A DNA stretch of 11,955 bases from Methanobacteriota archaeon (GTDB lineage Archaea > Thermoplasmatota > E2 > DHVEG-1): contig CAIYYQ010000286.1 in NCBI GenBank assembly GCA_903930505.1, positions 1 to 11,955 of the forward strand, read 5' to 3'. The first letter of the stretch is position 1. Every line of letters starts with the position of its first letter. The translations under genes and the position numbers were made by a program. Under the pieces are notes generated by a model. The model was given only the letters and a program-made list of their open reading frames with translations. It searched no databases and was not told the origin of the DNA. Below are positions 1-8,300 of the stretch, in pieces.

Positions 1-1
1 C

Positions 2-97
2 CAGGAGATGCGACCAGATCGATACTCCATCCTGGGAGAACAAGGACTTACGGTCGATGCTGCGAAGAAACTAGCGAAAATCACGGGCGTCGTCTAA
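2..97 (+). CDS. egsA: C-terminal fragment, probable sn-glycerol-1-phosphate dehydrogenase
   Basis: Only the last 31 codons and the TAA stop are in the window; the gene begins to the left of base 1. The readable tail contains MRPDRYSIL, then a short amphipathic helix (VDAAKKLAKI), and ends TGVV. From family memory, archaeal glycerol-1-phosphate dehydrogenases end in this way: an (I/L)RPxRYTIL motif followed by a short helix and TGV(I/V). That enzyme reduces dihydroxyacetone phosphate to sn-glycerol-1-phosphate with NAD(P)H, making the backbone of archaeal membrane lipids. The catalytic and zinc-binding residues lie outside the window, so the assignment rests on the tail alone. It converges on the next gene, with six bases between the two stop codons. 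No frame disruption is seen. Confidence 0.55.
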   Translation, partial: QEMRPDRYSILGEQGLTVDAAKKLAKITGVV

Positions 98-103
98 CCA
101 AAC

Positions 104-766
104 TTAATGGCAGATGACATTTGCAATCAAACCAGTTTCACCGGTATATTTCTCGACAGAACCGATGTCATCCATCACGATTTTCTTCCAATTTCTCGTT
201 TGTTCAACAGATGTGTTCTCCACCATATTTGTGATGTACGCAACACCAATACAAACAATAGAAGTACCTGAGGTTTGACAGTTCCATGCTTCACCAATGA
301 TTTTCACATTCTTTGAGATATTCGCCTGAATATCTACTCCATCGTAGACCATATACATGGTTTGATGCGCTCTTAGGATATAACGCCCACCTGTTTGTTT
401 TGTACCGTCATTAATAGAAATGGTTTGCGGAATTGTTATATTAATAATATCCCTGATTTTCCCCTGAAGTTCTTCATTATCCAGTACCACAAGTGTCTTC
501 ATTGTCATAACCGTGAGAAACGCAGGATATTCGGTATCATTTGTGGTATACGTTGAACTAACCCATCGTTCAAATCCTAGAAACTGCGTACCACTATCCC
601 GGTTTGCGATGTCCTCGTACCAACCATCAGTCAACACCTTGTCAGAAACATAAGCGTTCGTAAGCGAAACACACCCTGAATATAAAACAAGAACAATTAC
701 AATAAAAGAACCAAGAGCAACAGGTAGGATGCACAGATGTTTTGTTGTTGTATATTTCTCCCTCAC
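104..766 (-). CDS. Hypothetical membrane-anchored or lipoprotein-like protein
   Basis: This 220-residue protein of unknown function starts at GTG (764-766); no ATG lies near the N-terminus and no strong Shine-Dalgarno sequence precedes it. A basic N-terminus (about residues 1-14) is followed by a hydrophobic stretch (about 14-31) ending LYSGC. This resembles a lipobox, with the possible lipidated Cys at residue 32, although Tyr at the -3 position is not ideal. Either a lipoprotein or a single N-terminal membrane anchor is possible. The rest looks like a soluble, beta-rich extracytoplasmic domain with several N-x-S/T sequons and two closely spaced cysteines (NCQTSGTSIVC) that could form a disulfide. 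It lies downstream of metK in the same orientation, separated by a T-rich stretch, so co-transcription is uncertain. I do not recognise the family. Confidence 0.7.
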   Translation of the reverse strand: MREKYTTTKHLCILPVALGSFIVIVLVLYSGCVSLTNAYVSDKVLTDGWYEDIANRDSGTQFLGFERWVSSTYTTNDTEYPAFLTVMTMKTLVVLDNEELQGKIRDIINITIPQTISINDGTKQTGGRYILRAHQTMYMVYDGVDIQANISKNVKIIGEAWNCQTSGTSIVCIGVAYITNMVENTSVEQTRNWKKIVMDDIGSVEKYTGETGLIANVICH

Positions 767-799
767 AAAATTTACATCATATTTCTTCTACTTTAACCT

Positions 800-836
800 A
801 ACGCAAAGAAAAAAAAGATGAAAAAAGAAGAAAAAA
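800..836 (-). terminator. Oligo-T terminator tract after metK
   Basis: Read on the minus strand, the bases right after the metK stop codon form several T-runs broken by C, A or G (three runs of six to eight T within 37 bases). There is no GC-rich hairpin. Archaeal RNA polymerase terminates at such U-rich tracts, so this is a likely metK 3' end. It also makes readthrough into the small hypothetical gene at 104-766 inefficient rather than impossible. Confidence 0.5.
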
Positions 837-2009
837 TTATTTAAGTTTTCCTTCTTGTTTTAACAGTTTCACTCGATCTGTTTTTTCCCAAGTGAAATCA
901 GGGTCTTCTCTTCCGAAATGACCATATGCAGCGGTTTTCTTATATATCGGTCTGCGTAAATCTAATGCTTTAATGATATCAGCTGGTTTTGTCGGGAAAA
1001 ACTCTCGAACAAGTTTTTCAATATCATCAAGCGGGAGTTTATTCGTCCCAAAACAATCAATGTTAATCGACACCGGTTCAGCGACCCCAATCGCATACGC
1101 AAATTGGATTTCACATTTATCCGCTATTCCTGCAGCAACAAGATTCTTTGCAATATACCTGGTTGCATAGGCTGCGCTGCGATCAACCTTTGTCGGGTCT
1201 TTCCCGGAGAACGCACCACCGCCATGTCGTCCGACACCACCGTAGGTATCAACGATAATTTTTCTTCCAGTTAATCCTGCATCTGCATACGGTCCTCCTC
1301 TGATAAACAACCCGGTTGGGTTCACATGAAACACGGTATCTTTATCGATCCATTCTTTGCACACGGGTTTAATCACTGATGCGATTACATCTTTTTCAAT
1401 CCGGTCATGGGACACTCCGGGATCATGCTGGGTTGAAACAACAATTGTATCCGCACGCACTGGTTTTCCTTTTTCATCGTATTCAATGGAAACCTGGGAT
1501 TTTCCATCCGGCCGAAAATATGATATCGTCCCATTTTTCCGTAATTCTGATAATTTTTTCGTGAGTTTATGCGCAAGGGAAATCGGGAGCGGCATGAGTT
1601 CTTTTGTTTCTGTACAAGCAAACCCGTACATCATCCCTTGGTCTCCTGCACCTTGTTCTTTGTAGAGGCCTTTTCCCTCAGAAACCCCCTGAGAGATATC
1701 CGGGCTTTGTTCTGTGATTTGGACCCAAACCGAACAGGTTTCCCATTCGATACCGTACTCGGATTTTGTGTATCCAATTCCTTTAATGGTGTCTCTTACT
1801 ACATGAGGGATGTCAATGTAGCCGTTTGTGGTCATTTCCCCAAACACCATGACGCCACCGTTCTTGGTTCCGGTTTCAACAGCAACCCTTGAGTTTTTGT
1901 CTTGTCTGAGTGCCTCATCAAGGACTGCATCAGAGATGAGATCACACATTTTATCTGGGTGTCCTTCTGTTACTGATTCTGAGCTTATGATACTTTTTCT
2001 TTTTGCCAT
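837..2009 (-). CDS. metK: S-adenosylmethionine synthetase (methionine adenosyltransferase), bacterial/eukaryotic type
   Basis: MetK makes S-adenosylmethionine from ATP and methionine, releasing phosphate and pyrophosphate; it is cytosolic and works as a dimer or tetramer. The family signature is complete: [12 protein letters not shown] near the N-terminus (catalytic His17), the QSPDIS loop (101-106), the GAGDQG ATP-binding motif (120-125), and the glycine-rich phosphate-binding segment starting [19 protein letters not shown] (from 254), followed by KVDRSAAY. The length of 390 residues is normal for the bacterial/eukaryotic family. The ATG at 2007-2009 is preferred because GGATGAG lies just upstream as a plausible ribosome site and family members typically begin M(A/S)K. 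The frame also allows a GTG four codons earlier, at 2021. Most archaea use an unrelated-looking MAT family (COG1812), so this type is notable in an archaeal context. Confidence 0.96.
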   Translation of the reverse strand: MAKRKSIISSESVTEGHPDKMCDLISDAVLDEALRQDKNSRVAVETGTKNGGVMVFGEMTTNGYIDIPHVVRDTIKGIGYTKSEYGIEWETCSVWVQITEQSPDISQGVSEGKGLYKEQGAGDQGMMYGFACTETKELMPLPISLAHKLTKKLSELRKNGTISYFRPDGKSQVSIEYDEKGKPVRADTIVVSTQHDPGVSHDRIEKDVIASVIKPVCKEWIDKDTVFHVNPTGLFIRGGPYADAGLTGRKIIVDTYGGVGRHGGGAFSGKDPTKVDRSAAYATRYIAKNLVAAGIADKCEIQFAYAIGVAEPVSINIDCFGTNKLPLDDIEKLVREFFPTKPADIIKALDLRRPIYKKTAAYGHFGREDPDFTWEKTDRVKLLKQEGKLK

Positions 2010-2083
2010 ATTCTCATCCACTTCAGTATTTTTTTTGCTTCTTCAGGCAGGGAAAACTATCATGTCTATATTAAACTTATCAA

Positions 2084-2098
2084 CACATATAAAAAAGA
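2084..2098 (-). promoter_or_regulatory. Probable TATA box for metK
   Basis: On the minus strand the sequence CTTTTTTATATGTG lies about 75-90 nt upstream of the metK ATG. It resembles an archaeal TATA element and would place a start of transcription near 2060-2065, giving a leader of roughly 50 nt. No long structured leader, and therefore no riboswitch, fits in that space. The call is by eye only. Confidence 0.4.
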
Positions 2099-2109
2099 GT
2101 TAGTATGAA

Positions 2110-2145
2110 CCGAAATAGGGATAGAAAATAAAGAAAAAAAAGATG
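2110..2145 (-). terminator. Oligo-T terminator tract after the DUF6015-like gene
   Basis: Immediately after the TAA of the DUF6015-like gene, the minus strand reads a run of eight T, then CTTTATTTTCT. This is an archaeal-type U-rich terminator without a hairpin. It separates the DUF6015-like transcript from metK, which has its own TATA-like box just downstream. Confidence 0.45.
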
Positions 2146-2146
2146 A

Positions 2147-2551
2147 TTAAGCTTCTTCTGCTTTTCGCGTCGTCCACTGAATTTCATCAAGGTTGTTGTA
2201 AATGTCTTCATCAGAGACGTTTACGGGTTGTCGGTCGAAGGGAAGACTTTGTACTTTCTTTGCTTCTTGTGAGTATCGAACGATGACGTCTTTTCTGAGT
2301 TTCCAGTAGTGGGTTCGCCATTCCCTGCCGTCGTAGAGGGTTGTTTCCTCTCGTTCGGTGGTGAGCATACCTTCTTCTTCGAGGATGTAGAACAGCTGTC
2401 TATCCTCTGGATCGAGCACGTTATCGATGACGCGGTCGTCGAACCCGAAGATATCCATGACGAATCCTGCGTCTCGTCGTGCTTCTTCAAGATCAATGCC
2501 TACGCGGTTTGCAATTGCTTTTGAAAGATCATCTAAAGTGATGATGGTCAT
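2147..2551 (-). CDS. DUF6015-family-like small protein, function unknown
   Basis: This is a 134-residue soluble, highly charged protein with no signal peptide or membrane segment. From memory it matches the archaeal DUF6015 family, typical of Thermoplasmata-type genomes; its recognisable core includes FGFDDRVIDNVL, EDRQLFYILEEEGMLTTERE and the segment around WRTHYWKLRK. The pattern, with helices followed by a LEEEGMLTTEREE-like strand/turn and an aromatic-basic segment, recalls a small winged-helix-like fold. That fold suggestion is inference, and no function is established. The ATG at 2549-2551 is preceded by an AAGGA-like sequence about 13 nt upstream and by a clear TATA box. It is a single-gene unit with its own promoter and a T-rich 3' end, divergent from the kinase gene. 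Confidence 0.8.
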   Translation of the reverse strand: MTIITLDDLSKAIANRVGIDLEEARRDAGFVMDIFGFDDRVIDNVLDPEDRQLFYILEEEGMLTTEREETTLYDGREWRTHYWKLRKDVIVRYSQEAKKVQSLPFDRQPVNVSDEDIYNNLDEIQWTTRKAEEA

Positions 2552-2603
2552 AGTTGTTCACAATCCTTTTTTCTTAAAACTTGCCCAATACTATGTGTAG
2601 GTC

Positions 2604-2616
2604 CTTATATATATAA
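2604..2616 (-). promoter_or_regulatory. TATA box for the DUF6015-like gene
   Basis: The minus strand reads TTATATATATAAG, a near-ideal archaeal TATA element, about 55-65 nt upstream of the ATG. A start site about 25 nt downstream (near 2585) would give a leader of about 35 nt. It sits in the 166-nt divergent gap shared with the kinase promoter. The core is palindromic, so it could in principle also fire on the plus strand. Confidence 0.55.
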
Positions 2617-2684
2617 TTTTCTAAATAATTGATGGCTTGCTAGCATGTGTCTAATATCTGGTAACCACAAACAAAGAGTGCAAT

Positions 2685-2694
2685 GCTATATAGC
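2685..2694 (+). promoter_or_regulatory. Probable TATA box for the PfkB kinase, leaderless arrangement
   Basis: GCTATATAGC is centred about 28 nt upstream of the ATG at 2718. At the usual archaeal TATA-to-start distance, transcription would begin at or within a few bases of the start codon. No Shine-Dalgarno sequence is seen, consistent with a leaderless mRNA. Confidence 0.45.
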
Positions 2695-2717
2695 GGCTTT
2701 TCCATACCATAATCACT

Positions 2718-3776
2718 ATGGAACCACTCAGCATATCACTCAAAAAACAAGTCCTGAACCAACTCACCCAGATACAAAAAAATACCTTGAGAGAAATACA
2801 TGTTGTGCTTCTCCCAGATTTTTTCGTCGACCATTTCCTCATCCTCGATGAATATAAAAAAACAACAACAGATATGAAACAGATCGTTAACCAAGGTGGC
2901 GGAAACCTCCCAGGAATACCCCAACGAATACAACAAGGAGGAAACGCAGCAAACACAGCTCTCGCACTCACACGACTAGGCATCAAAACCCATCTGATCT
3001 GCAGAACCGACCCCTTAGGAGCTCACCTCCTGCAGTTTTTCTTAGGAAAACACGGAGTCGACCTCACCCATGTTAAAACCGATGGAAAACTAGCGATTAC
3101 GACAGCTATGGAGTTCGGAAAAAACCATGTAAACGTGATGATAGGTGACACCGGATCTGTAGCAGATTTCTCATTTAACACACTAGACGAACAAGACCAT
3201 GACCTCATCGCCTCCGCAGATCTTGTCGGCGTCGTCAACTGGACGCTCAACCACCAAGGCACAAAACTTGCACAAGACGTATTCAAACATGCGAAAAAAC
3301 ACAACAAAAAAACGTTTTTTGACTCGGGAGACCCAACCCTCCGCAAGAATGAAATCACTGAGTTAAAAAAAACCGTACTAACAACAAAAGAACTAGACAT
3401 ATTCGGACTTAACGAAAATGAACTACGACAATACAGTGGATGTACCTCAGTTTCAACCGAAGAAACACTCCTCGATGCTGCACACATTCTAAAAAAACAG
3501 ATGCATGCACGAATTGACCTTCACACCGCAAATTTTTCCTGTACCGTAACAGACACGTGCACCGTAGTACCAGCAATTCCTGTCCACTCTCTAAAAAGAA
3601 CAACTGGCGCAGGCGATGCATGGAATGCTGGTGACATCTTTGCTGAACTCCTTGGATTTCATGACGAAGAACGACTTCTGTTCGCAAATACTCTAGCCGC
3701 ATGGTACATCTCGTCTCCCGATTCTCTGCATCCAACACTATCTGACCTCATCGCTTTTCTACAGACGCAGATATAA
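2718..3776 (+). CDS. PfkB/ribokinase-family carbohydrate or nucleoside kinase
   Basis: This 352-residue cytosolic kinase of the PfkB superfamily transfers phosphate from ATP to a sugar or nucleoside hydroxyl. The substrate cannot be read from the sequence. Both family signatures are present: the N-terminal QGGNAANTALALTRLG segment (about 73-88) and the C-terminal TTGAGDAWNAGDIF segment (about 295-308), where Asp300 of GAGD is the expected catalytic base. A GLNENEL motif in the middle is typical of the family's NxxE phosphate/magnesium site. The N-terminus carries about 25 extra residues before the first beta-strand (HVVLLPDFFVDHF), making it slightly longer than a typical ribokinase (about 300-320). 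The ATG is preceded by a TATA-like box at leaderless distance. It is monocistronic, diverging from the DUF6015-like gene and converging on the HD hydrolase. Confidence 0.9.
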   Translation: MEPLSISLKKQVLNQLTQIQKNTLREIHVVLLPDFFVDHFLILDEYKKTTTDMKQIVNQGGGNLPGIPQRIQQGGNAANTALALTRLGIKTHLICRTDPLGAHLLQFFLGKHGVDLTHVKTDGKLAITTAMEFGKNHVNVMIGDTGSVADFSFNTLDEQDHDLIASADLVGVVNWTLNHQGTKLAQDVFKHAKKHNKKTFFDSGDPTLRKNEITELKKTVLTTKELDIFGLNENELRQYSGCTSVSTEETLLDAAHILKKQMHARIDLHTANFSCTVTDTCTVVPAIPVHSLKRTTGAGDAWNAGDIFAELLGFHDEERLLFANTLAAWYISSPDSLHPTLSDLIAFLQTQI

Positions 3777-3780
3777 CCTA

Positions 3781-3797
3781 TTTTTTATTTTATTATA
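3781..3797 (+). terminator. T-rich terminator after the PfkB kinase
   Basis: A few bases after the kinase stop codon the plus strand reads TTTTTTATTTTATTATA with no hairpin, an archaeal-type termination tract. The following 60 bases remain very AT-rich. Confidence 0.5.
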
Positions 3798-3837
3798 TAA
3801 AAATAGTGCTCTATACATAGATATAATATAAATAAAA

Positions 3838-3850
3838 AAATTTATATACT
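3838..3850 (+). promoter_or_regulatory. Orphan TATA/BRE-like element in the convergent gap
   Basis: A purine run followed by TTTATATA (A-rich stretch, then 3841-3848) matches the archaeal BRE-plus-TATA layout, yet no protein gene starts downstream on this strand. A start of transcription would be expected near 3868-3873, exactly where a long inverted repeat begins. The surroundings are AT-rich, so a chance match is possible. Confidence 0.3.
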
Positions 3851-3872
3851 CATTCTTCTTATATATCGGTAG

Positions 3873-3937
3873 GAATGGGGGAGAAAAAAAGATATTTTTA
3901 CAATCTCTCCTCACCACCTTCAATTTTTCCCCCATTC
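3873..3937. repeat. Inverted repeat in the kinase/HD convergent gap
   Basis: The arm GAATGGGGGAGAAAAA (3873-3888) pairs with TTTTTCCCCCATTC (3924-3937), with one or two unpaired bases and a loop of about 35 nt. The loop holds a smaller alternative hairpin, AAAAA-GATA-TTTTT (about 3885-3899), flanked by GGAGA and TCTCC, so two mutually exclusive folds can be drawn. The G5/C5 block stands out in an otherwise very AT-rich gap. It could be a bidirectional terminator or mRNA-end structure for the two converging genes, or the body of a small RNA. Confidence 0.6.
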
Positions 3938-3971
3938 TCTCCTTATTACAAAAAATCAGGAGAAAATAGAG

Positions 3972-5228
3972 CTAATCAAAAAGAATTTTTTGTGCTTTTT
4001 TAGAGACCTCATCACGATACTTCTCATCCGTAACAACCATGATCACCCAATCAGGCGCAGCCCGCGAGCGAATCGCCTTTGCGATCGGAGTGTAATCATC
4101 AAGTGTTTTTACTTCATTATCGTCAATTACGCCGATATCGGTTTTGTGAATACGCGGTTCTGACCGCTCCAACTCCAAAGCAGGAATATCAATAATCACA
4201 TGTCCCTTCGGGATATGAAACATAGATTCAAACTCTCGTTCTTTCTCATGTCTTGCTTCGCTATGTTCTAATTTTCTCAGTGCCTCGAATGCAGCATGAT
4301 CAATATCCCCTGTAGAAAGCGCAAGCGCCTGTTTAAACAACGTACGATACTTCAATCGAGTAACAATCTCATGTTGATACGAACCTTTCTGCGTGAGTGC
4401 ACTGAGGATCTCCAGATCAGTCATGCGGAAAAACTCAAACGGCTCAGGATCAGGAAGAAGTTCAAATGCTTTAGATAACATAAGTTCTGCGATGCGAACA
4501 GTTTTATGAAAATACACCGACGAATACATCAGCCCACGCGCCCTCAAAATATTTTCAACCGCGCTTATACCTTTTCGCTGGACCGCGAGATTCTCCTTGA
4601 AAATAATGACCGTCTGCAACAACCGATCAATATCAATTGTTCCATATGCAACACCCGTATAATACGCATCACGCATCAAATAATCAAGCTGATCCGCATC
4701 AATAGTACTATTCAACATCTGACTTAAATAGGGTTTATTTTCTGTTTTCCCACGGATAATATCCACGATTCTCTTCATCGGTAAACCATGCTCAACAAGC
4801 AGATCATGGACACAAGATGCTTGTATAAATGGTTGTTCCCCATCCTCAAAAATATTGAAATCTCCACAAATGAGTTTCTCAGTGACATCAACATGATCCA
4901 CCCCGAATTTCTCAAGCAAGATAGATTCAAGTGTATGGGAAAAAGGGCCATGGCCGATGTCGTGAAGGAGCGCTGCGCATCGTACCAGATCACGTTCCTG
5001 TTCTTCCAACTCAAGGATTTCTGCAAGCATCGAAGCAATATTATAAACCCCAAAAGAATGTTCGAGCCTTGTATGATGCGCACCAGGAAATACCAAATGG
5101 GCAAAACCCAGCTGCTTGATATTGTATAATCGTTGAATCTCTAGAGTATCAAGTAACTCTATGAAAAAACCATCGAATTTGATGTTTCCATGAATAGGGT
5201 CGCGGATGATCTTTGAACGTTCAGTCAT
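3972..5228 (-). CDS. HD-domain phosphohydrolase, COG1078/SAMHD1-like
   Basis: This 418-residue cytosolic metal-dependent phosphohydrolase belongs to the HD superfamily branch that includes SAMHD1 and bacterial dGTPase-like enzymes. Members characterised to date act mostly on deoxynucleoside triphosphates, but the substrate here is inference. The metal-ligand tetrad is visible: His57 in RLEHS, His89-Asp90 in LLHDIGHGPFSH, and Asp179 in STIDADQLDYLMRD, with supporting His93 and His98. The N-terminal IRDPIHGNIKF segment is the standard start of the family. The C-terminal roughly 200 residues are a helical region followed by a domain that in relatives contributes to oligomerisation or regulation. 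The ATG at 5226-5228 has a TATA-like box about 32 nt upstream and no clear Shine-Dalgarno sequence. It lies 80 nt downstream of the RHS gene in the same orientation. Confidence 0.93.
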   Translation of the reverse strand: MTERSKIIRDPIHGNIKFDGFFIELLDTLEIQRLYNIKQLGFAHLVFPGAHHTRLEHSFGVYNIASMLAEILELEEQERDLVRCAALLHDIGHGPFSHTLESILLEKFGVDHVDVTEKLICGDFNIFEDGEQPFIQASCVHDLLVEHGLPMKRIVDIIRGKTENKPYLSQMLNSTIDADQLDYLMRDAYYTGVAYGTIDIDRLLQTVIIFKENLAVQRKGISAVENILRARGLMYSSVYFHKTVRIAELMLSKAFELLPDPEPFEFFRMTDLEILSALTQKGSYQHEIVTRLKYRTLFKQALALSTGDIDHAAFEALRKLEHSEARHEKEREFESMFHIPKGHVIIDIPALELERSEPRIHKTDIGVIDDNEVKTLDDYTPIAKAIRSRAAPDWVIMVVTDEKYRDEVSKKAQKILFD

Positions 5229-5254
5229 ACCAAGCAGGCAATAGGAACGATGGT

Positions 5255-5268
5255 TGATATAGTTTGTT
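5255..5268 (-). promoter_or_regulatory. Probable TATA box for the HD hydrolase
   Basis: The minus strand reads AAACTATATCAACC about 27-40 nt upstream of the HD-gene ATG. Standard spacing puts the transcript start within a few bases of the ATG, a leaderless or near-leaderless arrangement. This suggests the hydrolase is expressed independently of the upstream RHS gene. Confidence 0.4.
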
Positions 5269-5308
5269 TTCAGAGCGTAGGGTTGTACTCTATCACCGAG
5301 ACGGAAAT

Positions 5309-8300
5309 TTACGTTCCAATCAATGCAACAAACGGGTCAATGTCCGCGAACGTGACCGCATGGTTAAAGTTCGTGTCTCCGGTGAACCAGTACTTGTCCG
5401 GGTGAGCAGCTGCATAGGCCGCATGACCACTCAGTGTTTCGACGAACGGGTCTATATCCGCGAACGTAACCCTGTTATCTAAGTTTATATCACCGGCTTT
5501 ATACATGTTCACGGTGCGTGCTGTGGACGAGTTGCTTGGTATACCGCTGGGTCCGTGTTTCACGGTAACGGTAATGTTGTACATTCCCCAGTGACCGTAT
5601 GTATGGGTTGCATTTGCGAAACCAGAGACAGGCCCAACCACAGTGTTATTGCCGTCACCCCAAGAAAAGTTGAAGTACAGGTCGCTGCCTGCTTCTGTGG
5701 AGGTGCTCTGATACGTAACCGGCTGTCCACCATACCTTCCTGGATATCCGCCGATTCCCTTATACAAGTCACCGGGGTAAATATGCCAGGATGTGGTATC
5801 AGTTGGTTGTGTTGGTGGACGGTTCAGAAGCCAACCATTGCGAACCATGAAAGGATATCGATCTTGATTCGGCGGCGTCTTCCCCAAGATATTGTAGGGT
5901 GTATCACCTATGCCATCTGATCCAGAGATATTTTGTCCAGGACCTGAGAATAAATCGAAACCCGTGTAATTCCCCCAGTAGTTACCCCCAGAGGGATATC
6001 CATCGTCCCAGATGTTTGTTCCACCATCATTCGCATTTATGAGATTTGAATAGATGTTGTTGTGGTAGATTTGGTTATTATTTGAAGGGGAATATATTTT
6101 TATTCCTATTTCTGAGCAATTGCTGATGTTATTTTGTCTAATCACGGTTTGATATGTTTGTTGTAAGGTGACCCCACGCAGGTTATCATTAAGGATGTTG
6201 TTTTCAACGAGACAGCGATAGATTGGATTGCTGCTGTAATAAAATAAACAGATTGCATCTCCATCTACATCTTGTGGGTATTGCTCACCTGTTGTTCCCT
6301 GTATTGTATTGTTTGTTATTCTGTTGTCGTGTGCCTGGTCGAATAACTGGATGCCAAAAGCCGTGCTATCCTGTATTATGTTGTGGTCGATTGTGTTGTT
6401 TGTTGCATGGTTAATAAAAACACCTGCGCCGTTATGATAGAACGAATTATTTTGAATAAGGGTATATTTGGAGTTTTGTGCAATTTCCACTCCATCATCA
6501 TTGTTATGTGATGCATTATTTCTCATAATGGTTGTGTACCATGATTCGCCGAGGAAAATACCATTTTCACTGTAGGTGAGAAGGGTATCTGATATTGTTG
6601 TGTAATTTGCATGAGTAATGTTGATACAATTATTGGTTCCACCCCTTGTTATGGTAAGATTATGGAGACGACAAAAATCAGTAACAATGGTCAAAACTGT
6701 AGAGGTGTTACTTCCATCTATGATAGTAGTCTGTATGTTTTCACCGATAAGGGTGAGTCGTTTGTGAAGAAGAATATGTTCATTGTATGTTCCATTACCG
6801 ATATAGATTGTATGACCATTTATCGTATCAGAATCATTAATCGCTGCTTGGATCGTTAAGAAATATTCTGTGGTATTCAAATTGACAACTGGACCGCCGG
6901 GTATTATCGTTATTGTTTTGGTTCTGCTAGCGGTGTCTCCAACATTATCTCGTACGCTGAGGGTGACTTCATAGGTGTTAATCGCGGAATAATAGTGGGT
7001 TGGATCTTGAAGGGAGCTTATGTTTCCATCGCCGAAATTCCATGTCCAGTTCACAATCGTTCCATCAATATCTTCAGAGAGATCAGAGAACTGTATGGTT
7101 TGTTGAATTGTTGGATTTGGTGGATTCCAAGTGAAATTCGCGACAGGTGGTATATTACATTCACAGCCGCAGGATCCTTTTTCTAATCCTTCATATGCAG
7201 AGATAATTGTCTGATGATTGTCCTCTGTACTGTACAAGTGAGCGATTTTTATTGCTTTTTCGACATCAAGATTGCCGGTGATATTCCCCGGGTTCCAAGA
7301 GTCGATACCATCGATGAGAGGATGATATGGCTGATCAATAATCCAGGTTTCACTATTTTCATACTGTCCAATAATTGCCGTCTGTTTAATTCCAAGAAGC
7401 TGCATGAGTGTCTGGGTTTGATCGGTTTGTAATGAATGATTCCCAACTGATCCTGAGGTGACAATATACCCGTTTCCTTTTGTTTTTACATACCACTCTA
7501 TTGCTTGGAGTTCCCCCTCGGTGTAAAACCCGCCTTGTTGAGTCGGTGAAGAGTGTTCATTGTCGATGAGAACATCCGCGTCTGATGCTTCTAATTGGTA
7601 CGTAGTTACTGGATTTCTGCTCGTGCTACTTGTCGACCATCTGGTTAGATTGATATCAGGATGCGCACTAGCAAAGGTTTGCCATTGGGACCATCCGGTA
7701 TCTCCACCCCAACCTGGCATAATCAGAACCTTGGTTTCATCAGTACTATCATGTTCGGCTGCCCATTTAATCGCATTGTACAATATTTCATGATTATTTC
7801 CTGTGTTTTCAATCACATTATTCCCAAAGTATACTGTCTGGGGAACAACACTACAACCAATGGGTGCCTCACCAAGCAGACCATTCGTTGCAAGCGGGGA
7901 CCAAATGGTATACGCAGAAATAATACTCTGATGATTCCCTTCGGTACTTTGGAGATGCGCAATTTTTGCACTCAGATGAGGTTCACCGCAGAGAGGGCAG
8001 ATACCGATGTCAACATTCCCAGTAACTCCCCCTGGATTCCACCCACTCGAAATATTAAAGAAGATAGGATGAGCAGGATCATCAAAAACCCATGAGTTCA
8101 TATTTGTATATTTATGGGGATTGCCATCGGTTTCTTTGAGTCCTAAAAGGGAAAGTAGACTTGTGGTTTGATTGCTCTGTCCGGGGGTATCTCCAAGTGT
8201 CCCAGAGGTTGCTATATATCCATGTTCATCAAGGAGGTATTTCTGAATCGCCTCAATCTCTTCAGGTGTATAATACCCGCCTTGTTGTGTCGCTGAGAAA

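Noticed and set aside
1357..1892. Several plus-strand open frames inside metK
   Set aside because: They are antisense shadows of a strongly conserved coding gene, with no promoter or ribosome site of their own and no recognisable motifs.
2010..2146. SAM-responsive riboswitch in front of metK
   Set aside because: Only about 50 nt separate the likely transcript start from the ATG, with no visible SAM-aptamer helices or kink-turn pattern.
3762..3935. A 58-codon minus-strand frame with an AAGGAG-like site just before its ATG (3933-3935), ending over the kinase 3' end
   Set aside because: The predicted protein is dominated by F, I, Y, N and K as expected from random AT-rich DNA, it overlaps the kinase stop region, and the apparent ribosome site is part of the inverted-repeat arm.
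3972..5228. HD hydrolase as an immunity or partner gene of the RHS protein
   Set aside because: It is a widespread housekeeping family with its own apparent promoter; adjacency and shared strand alone do not support a toxin-immunity pair.
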